A program made the translations under genes and the position numbers. Below are positions 43,331-51,641 of a DNA stretch of 64,000 nt, one piece after another. The notes beneath the pieces are model-generated. The model was not told the DNA's origin, did not search any database, and saw nothing but the letters and a program-made list of their open reading frames with translations. The stretch's first letter is position 1. Each line of letters begins with the position of its first letter. Where the stretch lies: the NCBI GenBank assembly GCA_039028975.1, contig JBCCHB010000083.1, positions 1-64,000 on the forward strand. Reading direction: 5' to 3'. This DNA comes from JAHBNG01 sp039028975 (GTDB lineage Bacteria; Chloroflexota; Anaerolineae; Caldilineales; Caldilineaceae).

Positions 43331-44140
43331 TCACCCGGAAGGTGCCTCTAATGCCAAGCCTGGCTCACGGGGCCCTTCCACCCATACCTGGCCATCTTGC
43401 CAGTTTTCTTGCTTCCAGATGGGGACAATGGCCTTGAGTCGTTCAATTGCATATCGACATGCCTCAAAGCACCCATCCCCGCGATGGGGCGTAGCAACGG
43501 CTATCAAAACACTTGATTCACCAATTTCACAACGACCAATGCGGTGTAAAATACTTACTGCCTTTACCTTGGGCCACTTCTCTTGCACTTCCTCACCAAT
43601 GCGGGCCATGAGCTGCTCCGCCATATCCACATAGGCTTCGTACTCAAGAAAGTCCGTTCCTCGTGCGCCCCCATCCGTCTGGGTTTGACCTCTAACCACA
43701 CCAGCAAAGGTGGTGATCCCTCCACAATCAGGACGACTAACACGAGCGGAAATATCATCTAGTGAAAGCGCACCTTGGGTAATTTCAAAGAGTTTTTTCT
43801 TACCCTCTTTGTCTTGTGGTAAGGCTTTGGTAAGGGACTTGGGCGGATCCACGGATGTGCCTGATTGGTTCTCTTGTGGAGCCTCTAGAACGGATTGCCC
43901 GCCAGAAACAGGCGGAAAAAGTGCGACAACATCCCCGTTAGAGAGAACCTGTTCGGCTTCCGCATACTCCTGATTCACTGCTGCATAAATGGCTCGATTC
44001 GTCAGCTCAAGATTTTCGTATTGGTCAGTTAGGTACCTGACTAGATCGTGAATGGTTGACTGTTCGGGTAACTCAAAGCTCTCTTCATTCCAACCTGCGC
44101 TCTGCCGGAGTGTGGCAAAGAGCTTTACTCGAATTTGCAT
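43331..44140 (-). CDS. moaD-moaE: Molybdopterin synthase, fused MoaD-MoaE
   Basis: 269 aa. Residues 1-81 are MoaD, the sulphur carrier (VKLFATLRQSAG, GDVVALFPPVSGG), whose terminal Gly-Gly normally must be free to carry the thiocarboxylate. Here G80-G81 are followed by Gln, a linker of about 50 residues, then MoaE (residues about 135-260): GGITTFAGVVRG, EAYVDMAEQLM, HRIGRCEIGE, VATPHRGDGCFEACRYAIE and the catalytic Lys pair in KAIVPIWKQE. MoaD and MoaE together convert precursor Z to molybdopterin. The fusion recalls mycobacterial MoaX, which is cut after Gly-Gly. It follows moaC by 25 nt. Confidence 0.92.
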   Translation of the reverse strand: MQIRVKLFATLRQSAGWNEESFELPEQSTIHDLVRYLTDQYENLELTNRAIYAAVNQEYAEAEQVLSNGDVVALFPPVSGGQSVLEAPQENQSGTSVDPPKSLTKALPQDKEGKKKLFEITQGALSLDDISARVSRPDCGGITTFAGVVRGQTQTDGGARGTDFLEYEAYVDMAEQLMARIGEEVQEKWPKVKAVSILHRIGRCEIGESSVLIAVATPHRGDGCFEACRYAIERLKAIVPIWKQENWQDGQVWVEGPREPGLALEAPSG

Positions 44141-44165
44141 TGCTATTTCCTGTCCTTGTCAAACG

Positions 44166-44636
44166 TCATCTTGTCCACTCACCGGATTTGCCGCCTCGCT
44201 TCTCCAGGAGCTGAATTTGATCGATGGTCATGCCTTTGTCCACGGCTTTGGCCATATCATAAATTGTTAAGGCCGCCACACTAACCGCGGTTAGTGCCTC
44301 CATCTCTACGCCGGTCTTGCCGTTGCAGCGAACGGTAGCGCTGATGATAACGATGCTCTCTTCCTCATCGATCTCAAAATCTACCGCGGCTTTGGTAAGC
44401 AGCAGGGTATGACAAAGTGGAATGAGATCTGGGGTGCGTTTGGCGGCCATAATGCCTGCAATGCGGGCGGCTGCTAATACGTCCCCTTTAGGCATTTGGC
44501 CATCCCGAATGAGGTTGAGAGTCGCTGACTCCATTCTCACTATGCCCTGCGCCTTGGCTTCTCGGGTAGTGGTGGCCTTCTCGCCTACATCTACCATGGC
44601 CGCGTTGCCTTTTTCATCCAGATGGGTCAGGCTCAC
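44166..44636 (-). CDS. moaC: Cyclic pyranopterin monophosphate synthase MoaC
   Basis: 156 aa, usual length; the start is GTG overlapping the moeA stop (GTGA). Conserved stretches MVDVGEKATTTREA, GDVLAAARIAGIMAAKRTPDLIPLCHTL with the active-site Lys and His, VEMEALTAVSVAALTIYDMAKAVDK and the closing LLEKRGGKSG. It forms cyclic pyranopterin monophosphate, the first stable precursor of the molybdenum cofactor, from the MoaA product. No moaA lies in the window; it must be elsewhere. Confidence 0.96.
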   Translation of the reverse strand: MSLTHLDEKGNAAMVDVGEKATTTREAKAQGIVRMESATLNLIRDGQMPKGDVLAAARIAGIMAAKRTPDLIPLCHTLLLTKAAVDFEIDEEESIVIISATVRCNGKTGVEMEALTAVSVAALTIYDMAKAVDKGMTIDQIQLLEKRGGKSGEWTR

Positions 44637-45907
44637 GTAAAGAGATCTCCTATTTGCAACGCGGTTACAATCGAACCCGCTGGCAAGACACCTTCCTGCT
44701 GGGGGAGCTCAAGTAGCGCATTGGCTGTGCGCATACTAAGAAGGCGGCTACTGGCTTGGCTGCCAGTTGATATGGCTAGATAGCCACCTCGCCCATTATT
44801 GAGCGCGGCATCCCACGTGACGGTGGAACGGTGGTACTCCGGGCGGAAGGCATCTAGCGGAAGCGGTTGACCCAAATGGGCTTGAATACGGTTAAGCAAC
44901 GGATTGGGCCAGCCAGCCATTTTGCGAAGTGCGGGGACGACAAATAGATAGAAGGTTACCAAGCTACTCACTGGATTGCCGGGTAGGCCAAAGATAAGCC
45001 GCTTTCTGCCACCTACTTGGGCTGTTGCAAAGGTTAGGGGTTTGCCTGGCTTCATGCGGATGCGGCCAAAATGAATTTGCCCGGTTTCATCGAGTAGCCC
45101 CTTAAGTAGATCCAGATCCCCCATAGAGACGCCACCCGAGGTAATCAGAATATCTGCTTCGTCTAAGCCACGGCGAATGCGCCTCTCTAGATCCGCTCGC
45201 TCATCCTGCCCAATGCCCAAATCAATAACTTGCCCACCTGCTTCGCCAATAGCAGCCATAAGCATGGAACGGTTGCTATCTCGTATCTGCCCTGGCCCCA
45301 TGGGTTGATCAGGTTCAACCAATTCGTCACCGGTGGAAAGAATAGCAACCTTGGGTTTCCCAAAGACGGGGACCTGGGTAACGCCAGCCGTGGCCAGCAG
45401 CCCAATCTCTGCCGCATAGAGTCGTTGGTCTGCCGCCAATATCTGTTCGCCACGCTGCACATCAATCCCAATAGGGCGGATATCAGAGCCTGTTTGAACC
45501 TGTGTCAGAATCTCTACCTGTTGGACAGATTGTTGACTTGCTGGCTGATTATCGACGGGTTGTGTTTCCTCAACCATAATCACAGCATCTGCACCGGAGG
45601 GAATGGGTGCACCAGTGGTGATGTAGGCGACGGTCCCAGGCTTCACTTCAAATTCTGCAACCTGTCCCGCCGTAACCGAACCAACAACGGGATAGGTACC
45701 GGGGCCGTCATCAGCAACGACCGCATAACCATCTTTGACGGAAGCTGGAAATGGCGGCAATGGTTCATTCGCTACTACATCATCAGCAAGAATTAGACCA
45801 CTGGCTTCACGCAGCGGTAGGTGCACAGGCATTCCGGGAGATGTATGTTGTAAGACGATTTCAAGTGCCTGAGATACAGGCAACATGGGAAATGGTGATT
45901 CGGTCAT
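44633..45907 (-). CDS. moeA: Molybdopterin molybdenumtransferase MoeA
   Basis: 424 aa. Family motifs: LREASGLILADDVVA, PLPPFPASVKDGYAV, ITTGAPIPSGADAVIMVEET, the MogA-like central domain with ILSTGDELVEPDQP, RDSNRSMLMAAI, ITSGGVSMGDLDLLKGLL, and GLPGNPVSSLVTFYLF. It inserts molybdate into adenylylated molybdopterin. It is first in the operon moeA-moaC-moaDE-tRNA nucleotidyltransferase, and its stop overlaps the moaC start. Confidence 0.95.
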   Translation of the reverse strand: MTESPFPMLPVSQALEIVLQHTSPGMPVHLPLREASGLILADDVVANEPLPPFPASVKDGYAVVADDGPGTYPVVGSVTAGQVAEFEVKPGTVAYITTGAPIPSGADAVIMVEETQPVDNQPASQQSVQQVEILTQVQTGSDIRPIGIDVQRGEQILAADQRLYAAEIGLLATAGVTQVPVFGKPKVAILSTGDELVEPDQPMGPGQIRDSNRSMLMAAIGEAGGQVIDLGIGQDERADLERRIRRGLDEADILITSGGVSMGDLDLLKGLLDETGQIHFGRIRMKPGKPLTFATAQVGGRKRLIFGLPGNPVSSLVTFYLFVVPALRKMAGWPNPLLNRIQAHLGQPLPLDAFRPEYHRSTVTWDAALNNGRGGYLAISTGSQASSRLLSMRTANALLELPQQEGVLPAGSIVTALQIGDLFT

Positions 45908-46203
45908 TACCTGAGACGTATACAGTCTGGCGTAAATCCTTGCGCAAATAAATCGTTACCCCCTCTGGCTGAAGTCGATTTTCTACCTTGGAAACCATTT
46001 ATGCGAAGATTTACTTGTCGAATGAAGTATGCTTTGCCAGAAAAGACTTATCTCATCTCCACGCTAATCCTCTTTGGGAAGTTCCGAGAAGAGAGGGTAT
46101 CTCCATCTTCATGGGGACAAGCTTTTCTGAACATTTATAGAGTTGAATTGTTCTTCGTAAATCCTCTTCATTTTGCCACACTTTCTCCAAATGATACAAT
46201 ATA
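45908..46203. other. Intergenic region upstream of moeA
   Basis: About 300 nt with no convincing gene. A 68-codon frame on the plus strand (46001-46207) shows no family features or ribosome binding site. The moeA promoter should lie here but no good pair was found. Confidence 0.4.
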
Positions 46204-46776
<573 letters not shown>

Positions 46777-46807
46777 TGTGGATTTGTATTCGCCCTTGAC
46801 GTAAATT

Positions 46808-46835
46808 TTGCAGACGGATGGGGATCGGGTATAAT
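46808..46835 (+). promoter_or_regulatory. Promoter of the tRNA cluster
   Basis: TTGCAG (46808-46813), 16 nt, perfect TATAAT (46830-46835), 31 nt before the tRNA-Leu gene. This is the expected place for the main promoter of the array. Confidence 0.7.
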
Positions 46836-46866
46836 GCGCTCTCTAGATAAACGAAGTTAGAACTTT

Positions 46867-46950
46867 GCCGGCGTGGCGGAATTGGCAGACGCGATAGATT
46901 TAGGATCTATTGCCCTTACGGGTGTAGAGGTTCAAGTCCTCTCGCCGGCA
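46867..46950 (+). tRNA. tRNA-Leu (anticodon TAG)
   Basis: 84 nt. Acceptor GCCGGCG pairs with CGCCGGC; D arm TGGCGGAATTGGCAGACGC, anticodon stem ATAGA/TCTAT with loop TTTAGGA, a long variable arm as in class II tRNAs, and T loop GGTTCAAGTCC. Discriminator A; no CCA encoded. It reads CTA-type leucine codons. Confidence 0.95.
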
Positions 46951-47052
46951 CCTTATACTCAAATTGGTTTGGAAATTTTAATACAGTTACTCCTGTAAGG
47001 CGTGCCAATCTTTAATTTTCAAGTCAGTTGTGGTATGGTTAACAGCTTACCT

Positions 47053-47125
47053 GGGCCCGTGGCTTAGCTGGGAAAGCGCCTCCCTTGCACGGAGGAGATC
47101 GTCGGTTCGAGTCCGACCGGGTCCA
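47053..47125 (+). tRNA. tRNA-Ala (anticodon TGC)
   Basis: 73 nt. Acceptor GGGCCCG with CGGGTCC includes one G-T pair; anticodon stem CCTCC/GGAGG with loop CTTGCAC; T arm TCGGTTCGAGTCCGA. Discriminator A; no CCA encoded. Confidence 0.94.
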
Positions 47126-47133
47126 CTACACTT

Positions 47134-47156
47134 AACTCTGGTTGAAATCCAGAGTT
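47134..47156 (+). other. Hairpin between tRNA-Ala and tRNA-Gly
   Basis: AACTCTGG (47134-47141) pairs with CCAGAGTT (47149-47156) over a 7-nt loop. There is no T-run behind it, so it is more likely a processing or weak stop signal than a full terminator. Confidence 0.5.
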
Positions 47157-47165
47157 GTGCCATGG

Positions 47166-47214
47166 CCAAATTATCAAATAAATTTGTAATGAATTACCCT
47201 TTTTGATAATTTGG
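47166..47214. repeat. Inverted repeat overlapping the tRNA-Gly promoter
   Basis: CCAAATTATCAAA (47166-47178) is the exact reverse complement of TTTGATAATTTGG (47202-47214). The right arm overlaps the -35 box at 47211-47216, so it could be either an attenuator-like hairpin for the upstream transcript or a binding site. Confidence 0.6.
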
Positions 47215-47239
47215 CAATTCGGACAACTTCAACTATAAT
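47211..47239 (+). promoter_or_regulatory. Internal promoter before tRNA-Gly
   Basis: TTGGCA (47211-47216), 17 nt, TATAAT (47234-47239), 11 nt before the tRNA-Gly gene. The match is strong, so the array is probably read as more than one transcript. Confidence 0.75.
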
Positions 47240-47250
47240 TCCTAACTTAT

Positions 47251-47322
47251 GCGGGCGTAGTTCAGCGGTAGAACATCTCCTTGCCAAGGAGAAGGTCGTG
47301 GGTTCGATACCCACCGCCCGCT
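47251..47322 (+). tRNA. tRNA-Gly (anticodon GCC)
   Basis: 72 nt. Acceptor GCGGGCG with CGCCCGC, anticodon stem TCTCC/GGAGA with loop TTGCCAA, T arm GTGGGTTCGATACCCAC. Discriminator T; no CCA encoded. Confidence 0.95.
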
Positions 47323-47329
47323 CTTAAGG

Positions 47330-47355
47330 GTCGACCCTCTGGGTCGGCTCTTTTT
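47330..47355 (+). terminator. Intrinsic terminator after tRNA-Gly
   Basis: GTCGACCC (47330-47337) pairs with GGGTCGGC (47341-47348) over a TCT loop with one G-T pair, followed by TCTTTTT. A standard rho-independent terminator, 17 nt before tRNA-Phe. Confidence 0.75.
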
Positions 47356-47371
47356 CCGAAAGGTTCTATAG

Positions 47372-47444
47372 GCCGAGGTAGCTCAGTTGGTAGAGCACAG
47401 CACTGAAACTGCTGGTGTCCCCAGTTCAAGTCTGGGCCTCGGCA
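47372..47444 (+). tRNA. tRNA-Phe (anticodon GAA)
   Basis: 73 nt. Acceptor GCCGAGG with CCTCGGC, anticodon stem CAGCA/TGCTG with loop CTGAAAC, T arm CCCAGTTCAAGTCTGGG. Discriminator A; no CCA encoded. Confidence 0.95.
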
Positions 47445-47460
47445 CTTTAGAACGTTTTAA

Positions 47461-47531
47461 TGGGGGATCGTCTAATGGCAGGACTACGGTCTTTGGAACC
47501 GTCAATCGGGGTTCGAGTCCCTGTCCCCCAG
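47461..47531 (+). tRNA. tRNA-Gln (anticodon TTG)
   Basis: 71 nt. Acceptor TGGGGGA with TCCCCCA, anticodon stem ACGGT/ACCGT with loop CTTTGGA, T arm CGGGGTTCGAGTCCCTG. Discriminator G; no CCA encoded. It is the only Gln tRNA in the window. Confidence 0.95.
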
Positions 47532-47536
47532 TTAGA

Positions 47537-47564
47537 CGGAATTGACAAATCATTCCGCTCTTTT
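47537..47564 (+). terminator. Intrinsic terminator after tRNA-Gln
   Basis: CGGAAT (47537-47542) pairs with ATTCCG (47552-47557) over a 9-nt loop, followed by CTCTTTTATTT. The stem is short but the T-run is good. Confidence 0.55.
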
Positions 47565-47577
47565 ATTTGCAGTACAT

Positions 47578-47650
47578 GGCTCCTATAGCTCAATGGTAGA
47601 GCACTTGGTTGTGGCCCAAGAGGCTGTGGGTTCGAGCCCCACTAGGGGCC
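47578..47650 (+). tRNA. tRNA-His (anticodon GTG), likely prophage integration target
   Basis: 73 nt. The extra G at position -1 (47578) that marks histidine tRNA is encoded and pairs with C73 (47650), giving an 8-bp acceptor stem. The anticodon stem CTTGG/CCAAG carries loop TTGTGGC. The phage integrase gene starts 150 nt after its 3' end, so the T arm and acceptor end are the probable core attachment site. Confidence 0.94.
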
Positions 47651-47693
47651 CTTAGCGGTCCTGATAGCTGATTATCGGAACAAACATCGAAAT

Positions 47694-47737
47694 GAAAGAC
47701 CTCTTGGTAGGGATTTTCCCCTACCAAGAGGTCTTTC
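47694..47737. terminator. 19-bp perfect hairpin at the tRNA-prophage border
   Basis: Arm 47694-47712 pairs exactly with 47719-47737 over a 6-nt loop (ATTTTC). The left arm begins GAAAGACC and the right arm ends GGTCTTTC, then GCATTTT follows. It can stop transcription from the tRNA array before the integrase gene. It lies inside the predicted prophage if the attachment core is the tRNA-His end. Confidence 0.75.
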
Positions 47738-47800
47738 GCATTTTAGGGCCTAATTTAATTATCGGACGAAGAAAAACCGCAACTAGATTAGGAGGAACCG

Positions 47801-48724
47801 ATGAAATTTACTGATGCGTTAGATGGCTATTGGCTCGAACGACGGCGCAATCTGAGCGATAATACGGTCGAACAGTATGAGTGGATCTTTGGCTATGCCC
47901 TGAGATTCATAGGTGATGTGGAGGTCGAGCAAATTTCCAGCGACAACATCCGCCACTGGTTGAACTGGCTGAAGGATGAACATAATCTCGCTCCCAAGTC
48001 ATGCTCAAATTCGTGGACAGCGCTGAGCTCATTTTTTTCCTGGGCCGAGAATGAACTTAACATCCCCCATCCCATTCGTGAAAAAGTCGCTTGCCCAACC
48101 GTTCCTCCACCAGCCATAGACTACTACAGTCAAACTGACCTGCTGGCCATGATCCAAGCCTGCGAGATGGGCGATACCTGGAAGAGTAGATGTGGCAAGC
48201 CAACTCGGTCAGTCCGTCGAACCGCCGCGCGGGATAAGGCGATCATCACGACCCTGCTTGACACCGGACTGCGTGCCTCAGAGCTGACCGACCTGAAAAT
48301 GATGGACTATGACAAAGACAGTGGGAAGGTAATCGTCAGAAAGGGCAAGGGGAGTAAATTCAGGGTGGTTTATCTGGGCATGTCCGCCCGGCGTGCTATC
48401 TGGCGGTATCTATCGAATAGGGAGGACCGAAACCCCACGGACCCGCTCTTTTCCACTCAGCGCGGCAAACACATCGACATCAATAGCCTACGCGCCACCA
48501 TCAAGCGCATTGCCGCTCGAGCTGGCGTGCCAAAGGCCAACCTGCACCGCTTCCGCCACACCTTCGCCATCAACTTCCTCAGAAATGGCGGCAGCCCTCT
48601 CGAACTGAAGGAGCTGCTTGGACACTCAAAGATGGATACGGTGTTGATTTACGTGAGATTGGCGGAAGTGGATTTGCAGCGAGCGCAACGGATCGCATCA
48701 CCTGCGGACAACTGGCAGCTATAG
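47801..48724 (+). CDS. int: Tyrosine-type phage integrase
   Basis: 307 aa. The N-terminal core-binding domain (about 1-90) is followed by the catalytic domain with R158 in TGLRASELTDL, a Lys in the GKGSKFRVV hairpin, H249 and R252 in HRFRH, H275 in LGHSKMDTV and nucleophile Y284. All catalytic residues are present. A strong ribosome binding site (AGGAGG) precedes the ATG. It catalyses insertion and excision, here most likely at tRNA-His. The length is nearer to XerC/D than to long serine or P2-type integrases. Its TAG stop shares a CTATAG palindrome with the convergent 88-aa gene. Confidence 0.95.
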   Translation: MKFTDALDGYWLERRRNLSDNTVEQYEWIFGYALRFIGDVEVEQISSDNIRHWLNWLKDEHNLAPKSCSNSWTALSSFFSWAENELNIPHPIREKVACPTVPPPAIDYYSQTDLLAMIQACEMGDTWKSRCGKPTRSVRRTAARDKAIITTLLDTGLRASELTDLKMMDYDKDSGKVIVRKGKGSKFRVVYLGMSARRAIWRYLSNREDRNPTDPLFSTQRGKHIDINSLRATIKRIAARAGVPKANLHRFRHTFAINFLRNGGSPLELKELLGHSKMDTVLIYVRLAEVDLQRAQRIASPADNWQL

Positions 48725-48985
48725 CGGGATATCACTCTCCTCTTGAGCTGCTACTGGTTCAGGCTCTGCAACTTCCTCCTTAACAAACCGATCATGATGT
48801 AGTACCCAGCCATCTCCGTCGAGCTGGTGTTCGTTTCCAAGGAAGCTGGCAAATCGCTGGATCTCTTCGTTGATACACTTCAGCTCAAGATCGGCTTTTA
48901 CTTTGATACCCTCGCGGGCCTGAATGAGGGCAGCGTAGTGGTCCCGTTGCGCATCACTAAGTAATCTTACCGTTGCTTCGTTCAT
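48719..48985 (-). CDS. Small phage protein, unknown function
   Basis: 88 aa, no family recognised. The N-terminal half is helical and charged (LLSDAQRDHYAALIQAREGIKVKAD); the C-terminus is acidic (VAEPEPVAAQEESDIPL). There is no membrane segment, so it is not a holin. Its start overlaps the S74 fibre stop by 4 nt (ATGA), so it is the last gene of the virion operon. It could be a fibre-associated or assembly helper protein. Confidence 0.7.
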   Translation of the reverse strand: MNEATVRLLSDAQRDHYAALIQAREGIKVKADLELKCINEEIQRFASFLGNEHQLDGDGWVLHHDRFVKEEVAEPEPVAAQEESDIPL

Positions 48986-50439
48986 AATTTTGACTCCATT
49001 TGTTCTATTTTGGTACTTAGCTCTTGAATGGCCTTGATCATGGGGGCAATAAATTCGGCGTAGCGCAAGCCCAACTTGCCGCCATCTCTGTCATCAATAT
49101 ACCCGGCGAATTGATCAGTCTCTACACCAGCTACGGCCAGCGCGCCTCTGACTTCCTGAGCAATCAGCCCGTAGTGGTCACGTACGCCGTCTTTTTTCCA
49201 TTTGTATGAGACGGGGCGCAGTCCGTTAATGAAGCTTAAGCCCAATTTGGAATTGCGAATATTCTTCTTCTCTTGCTTGTCAGAGGTGTTGATCGTGCCG
49301 GTCGTGGCGTAGACTGTTGTCCATCGGTTCGACGGGCCGCCTAATGTAGCAGCGGCATCCGTCCTCGTATTGAAAGATGCCTGCTGCATCATATAGCCAA
49401 GTGAGCCGGTACCTAATCCGATCTCTACAAGCTGGAACTGATTGTCGTAGCGGATATGACCATCATTGCCGGTTGAGGAAGAGCTAAATCTCAAGAACCC
49501 AGAGCTTGTGTTTCCACTACGAATATCAACCACAGTATTGCCACTATGCTCAAAGATCGCCAACGTACCACCATGCTGCGTGACGCCACCGGCATCAGCG
49601 TCTTTGATATGCAGCTTGGCGTCTGGAGAGTTTTCTCCTATCCCTAACTCCCCATCCCCGTTGATTCTGGCCTGCTCCACATTCCCCACCCGGAACGAAA
49701 GTTCTTGAGATGCGATGGTGTTAAAGACAACGCTACCATCTGAATTTTGGCGGAACCCGTAATCCGTAGAGTTGAAATAATTCCGATGCGCAAACATGGC
49801 AGAGCCTAAAATCCCCCCATAGCCAAACGATGTTTTCCCAATCGTGTGGGAGGAATCGAAATCTGTGGATGAAAACCCATTGTCTCCAATGTTGATGAAG
49901 TCTGGGCCAAACTGGTAGGCCACGGTTCCATCAATGGTCAGGCGCAACGTCTTGTCGGAATGAGTAAAGGCCAATTTCCCCGCTTCAAAGCCAGATGCCT
50001 TAGCGAAGTAAAACCCGCTCTCGTTGACATCTGGCGTGCGAAAAGCTAAGTAGGAGTTGCTATCATTTTCGAGGATGGCAATTGTGTCACCCGTCACCGA
50101 TGCAACACCCGAGCTACCATCATAAATGTGAAGCGGTGTAGCTGGGTTTTGCGTGCCAAACCCTAAACCCGTGCTGTTGACAGTGGCTTTGGATACACTG
50201 CCTATTGCAAGCGTGACCTGGCTGGGTGAGGCAATGCGAAAATTATTGAGCTGAAAATCCGCAGCCATTGCCACCGTCCCGTCATCCCGAATGACGTTGC
50301 CGGTGGGAAAGAGCGCGGCAGCCATATTGTCCCGGGATATCCGAGCGGTCACGCCTGCCGAATCATCCCATACGGCAAAGCTATCGCTCGCTGCCAGCGA
50401 AGTTACGGCTGGCAGCTGGTTAATCTGGATATTTGGCAT
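48982..50439 (-). CDS. Tail fibre with C-terminal S74 intramolecular chaperone
   Basis: 485 aa. The N-terminus (PNIQINQLPAVTSLAASDSFAVW) attaches to the tail. The shaft has repeated beta motifs such as LGFGTQNPATPLHIY and LGIGENSPDAKLHI. The last 110 residues are an S74 self-cleaving chaperone: INTSDKQEKKNI with the Ser-Asp at the cleavage site and following Lys residues, then YKWKKDGVRDHYGLIAQEV and the helical end KAIQELSTKIEQMES. The chaperone folds the fibre trimer and then cuts itself off. It likely binds the host surface. Confidence 0.88.
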   Translation of the reverse strand: MPNIQINQLPAVTSLAASDSFAVWDDSAGVTARISRDNMAAALFPTGNVIRDDGTVAMAADFQLNNFRIASPSQVTLAIGSVSKATVNSTGLGFGTQNPATPLHIYDGSSGVASVTGDTIAILENDSNSYLAFRTPDVNESGFYFAKASGFEAGKLAFTHSDKTLRLTIDGTVAYQFGPDFINIGDNGFSSTDFDSSHTIGKTSFGYGGILGSAMFAHRNYFNSTDYGFRQNSDGSVVFNTIASQELSFRVGNVEQARINGDGELGIGENSPDAKLHIKDADAGGVTQHGGTLAIFEHSGNTVVDIRSGNTSSGFLRFSSSSTGNDGHIRYDNQFQLVEIGLGTGSLGYMMQQASFNTRTDAAATLGGPSNRWTTVYATTGTINTSDKQEKKNIRNSKLGLSFINGLRPVSYKWKKDGVRDHYGLIAQEVRGALAVAGVETDQFAGYIDDRDGGKLGLRYAEFIAPMIKAIQELSTKIEQMESKL

Positions 50440-50441
50440 TC

Positions 50442-51641
50442 CTAAACCCTCTTTGCTTGCTTGGCAATCTTCACCAGTGGGTCAGTATCCCTAATCGCTG
50501 GTCTTTTGGTATTCGATACAGTTAGCCTGCTTGTGCGCAGTCCACGGTTATCTATCCTCGTGGTTGCCTCGATAATATTCAGATCTTCATTAATCGACTC
50601 AATAATCTCACCGTCCGCAGTGCGTCTAAAAATAACTCTGATGCTCTGCATAGGGCGTAGAAGCTGCGGGCAGCCTATAACCTCGATCTCATAGAATCGG
50701 GCCACCTGGCCATCTCTCTTCAACTCAGACAAGGCAGTATCAAAAAGGGTGTTGGCCGCTGATACTCGGTCCGCGCTCGTGTCAGCCAAAGGCTTAATCT
50801 CTCGATAGTGTCTCAGCCGCTCAATGATTCCATACTCGGTCTCTAGTCGGGCATTGCGAATGCAGTTCTCTACCGAATCAATGATGTAGTCGCCGCTGTT
50901 TGTACGGGTGGACAGCGATAAATCTATCAGTCCTGTAGAAAGATCATTGCCATATGGGTAGATGCGAGTGACCAGATCATATGAATCATCTTTTAAACCA
51001 AAGCTCACAATGTAGCAGGTGGATTCATCCTCAATGTCTGGTGCTTCAGGTACCTCAATCGCCGTCAATCCGGTCGGTGTCCAGGTAGATTGAAAGATGA
51101 GTTTCCTGCCGTTGATGTAGAATTCACTTCCCGAAAGCTCTGCCACCTTGGCACACGCTTCTAGAAGGGTTTCGCCGGCGAATTGAAAATAGACATCGTT
51201 GTTGGGCGGGTTTCTGTCCGGCGTAAGCGTCCAGCCATCAGGGAGTAGTGTCGTCAATGTGGTCACGGCCTGCCCGTGAGAGATGCCATTGCCGTCGCTC
51301 TCTAGTTTTGTGAATTTGGCGTTTCGATTGCTGAGTTCCGAAGATATTCCGTCCCCTTCTACGCTCAGCGTCATATTCCCATCGCTTGATGGGTTTAAGC
51401 CTTTCGCATCAATGATTCCGCTACCAATTTCAATCGGGCCGGAAGAGGTTATGGCGTAACACTTGGTTACCCGCTTCTCTTGAATGTTCCCTCTCTGCTC
51501 ATCGCTGGCTGATGCAAGTAGACGAAATGTTCCCACTTGGGACAACCGCGTATCAGACTCCCAACTCAGGAGTTCAATAGGTCCACTGCCCAACTTACGA
51601 CCTGTAGCCGTTTCAATGTCTGCATAGAACATTACATCCAT
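50442..51641 (-). CDS. Tail protein, ReqiPepy6 Gp37-like
   Basis: 399 aa. The N-terminal block (DIETATGRKLGSGPIELLSWESDTRLSQVGTFRL region) and the central part with GWTLTPDRNPPNNDVYFQFAGETLLEACAKVAELSGSEFYINGRKL suggest the siphovirus Gp37-like or tail-hub family found between Dit and the fibre. It probably forms the hub (Tal-like) at the tail tip. Its start overlaps the Dit stop by 10 nt. The family assignment is from position and motif impression. Confidence 0.65.
   Translation of the reverse strand: MDVMFYADIETATGRKLGSGPIELLSWESDTRLSQVGTFRLLASASDEQRGNIQEKRVTKCYAITSSGPIEIGSGIIDAKGLNPSSDGNMTLSVEGDGISSELSNRNAKFTKLESDGNGISHGQAVTTLTTLLPDGWTLTPDRNPPNNDVYFQFAGETLLEACAKVAELSGSEFYINGRKLIFQSTWTPTGLTAIEVPEAPDIEDESTCYIVSFGLKDDSYDLVTRIYPYGNDLSTGLIDLSLSTRTNSGDYIIDSVENCIRNARLETEYGIIERLRHYREIKPLADTSADRVSAANTLFDTALSELKRDGQVARFYEIEVIGCPQLLRPMQSIRVIFRRTADGEIIESINEDLNIIEATTRIDNRGLRTSRLTVSNTKRPAIRDTDPLVKIAKQAKRV

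Noticed and set aside
47694..47737. CRISPR-like repeat
   Set aside because: It is a single perfect hairpin with no repeated units or spacers; a terminator explains it.
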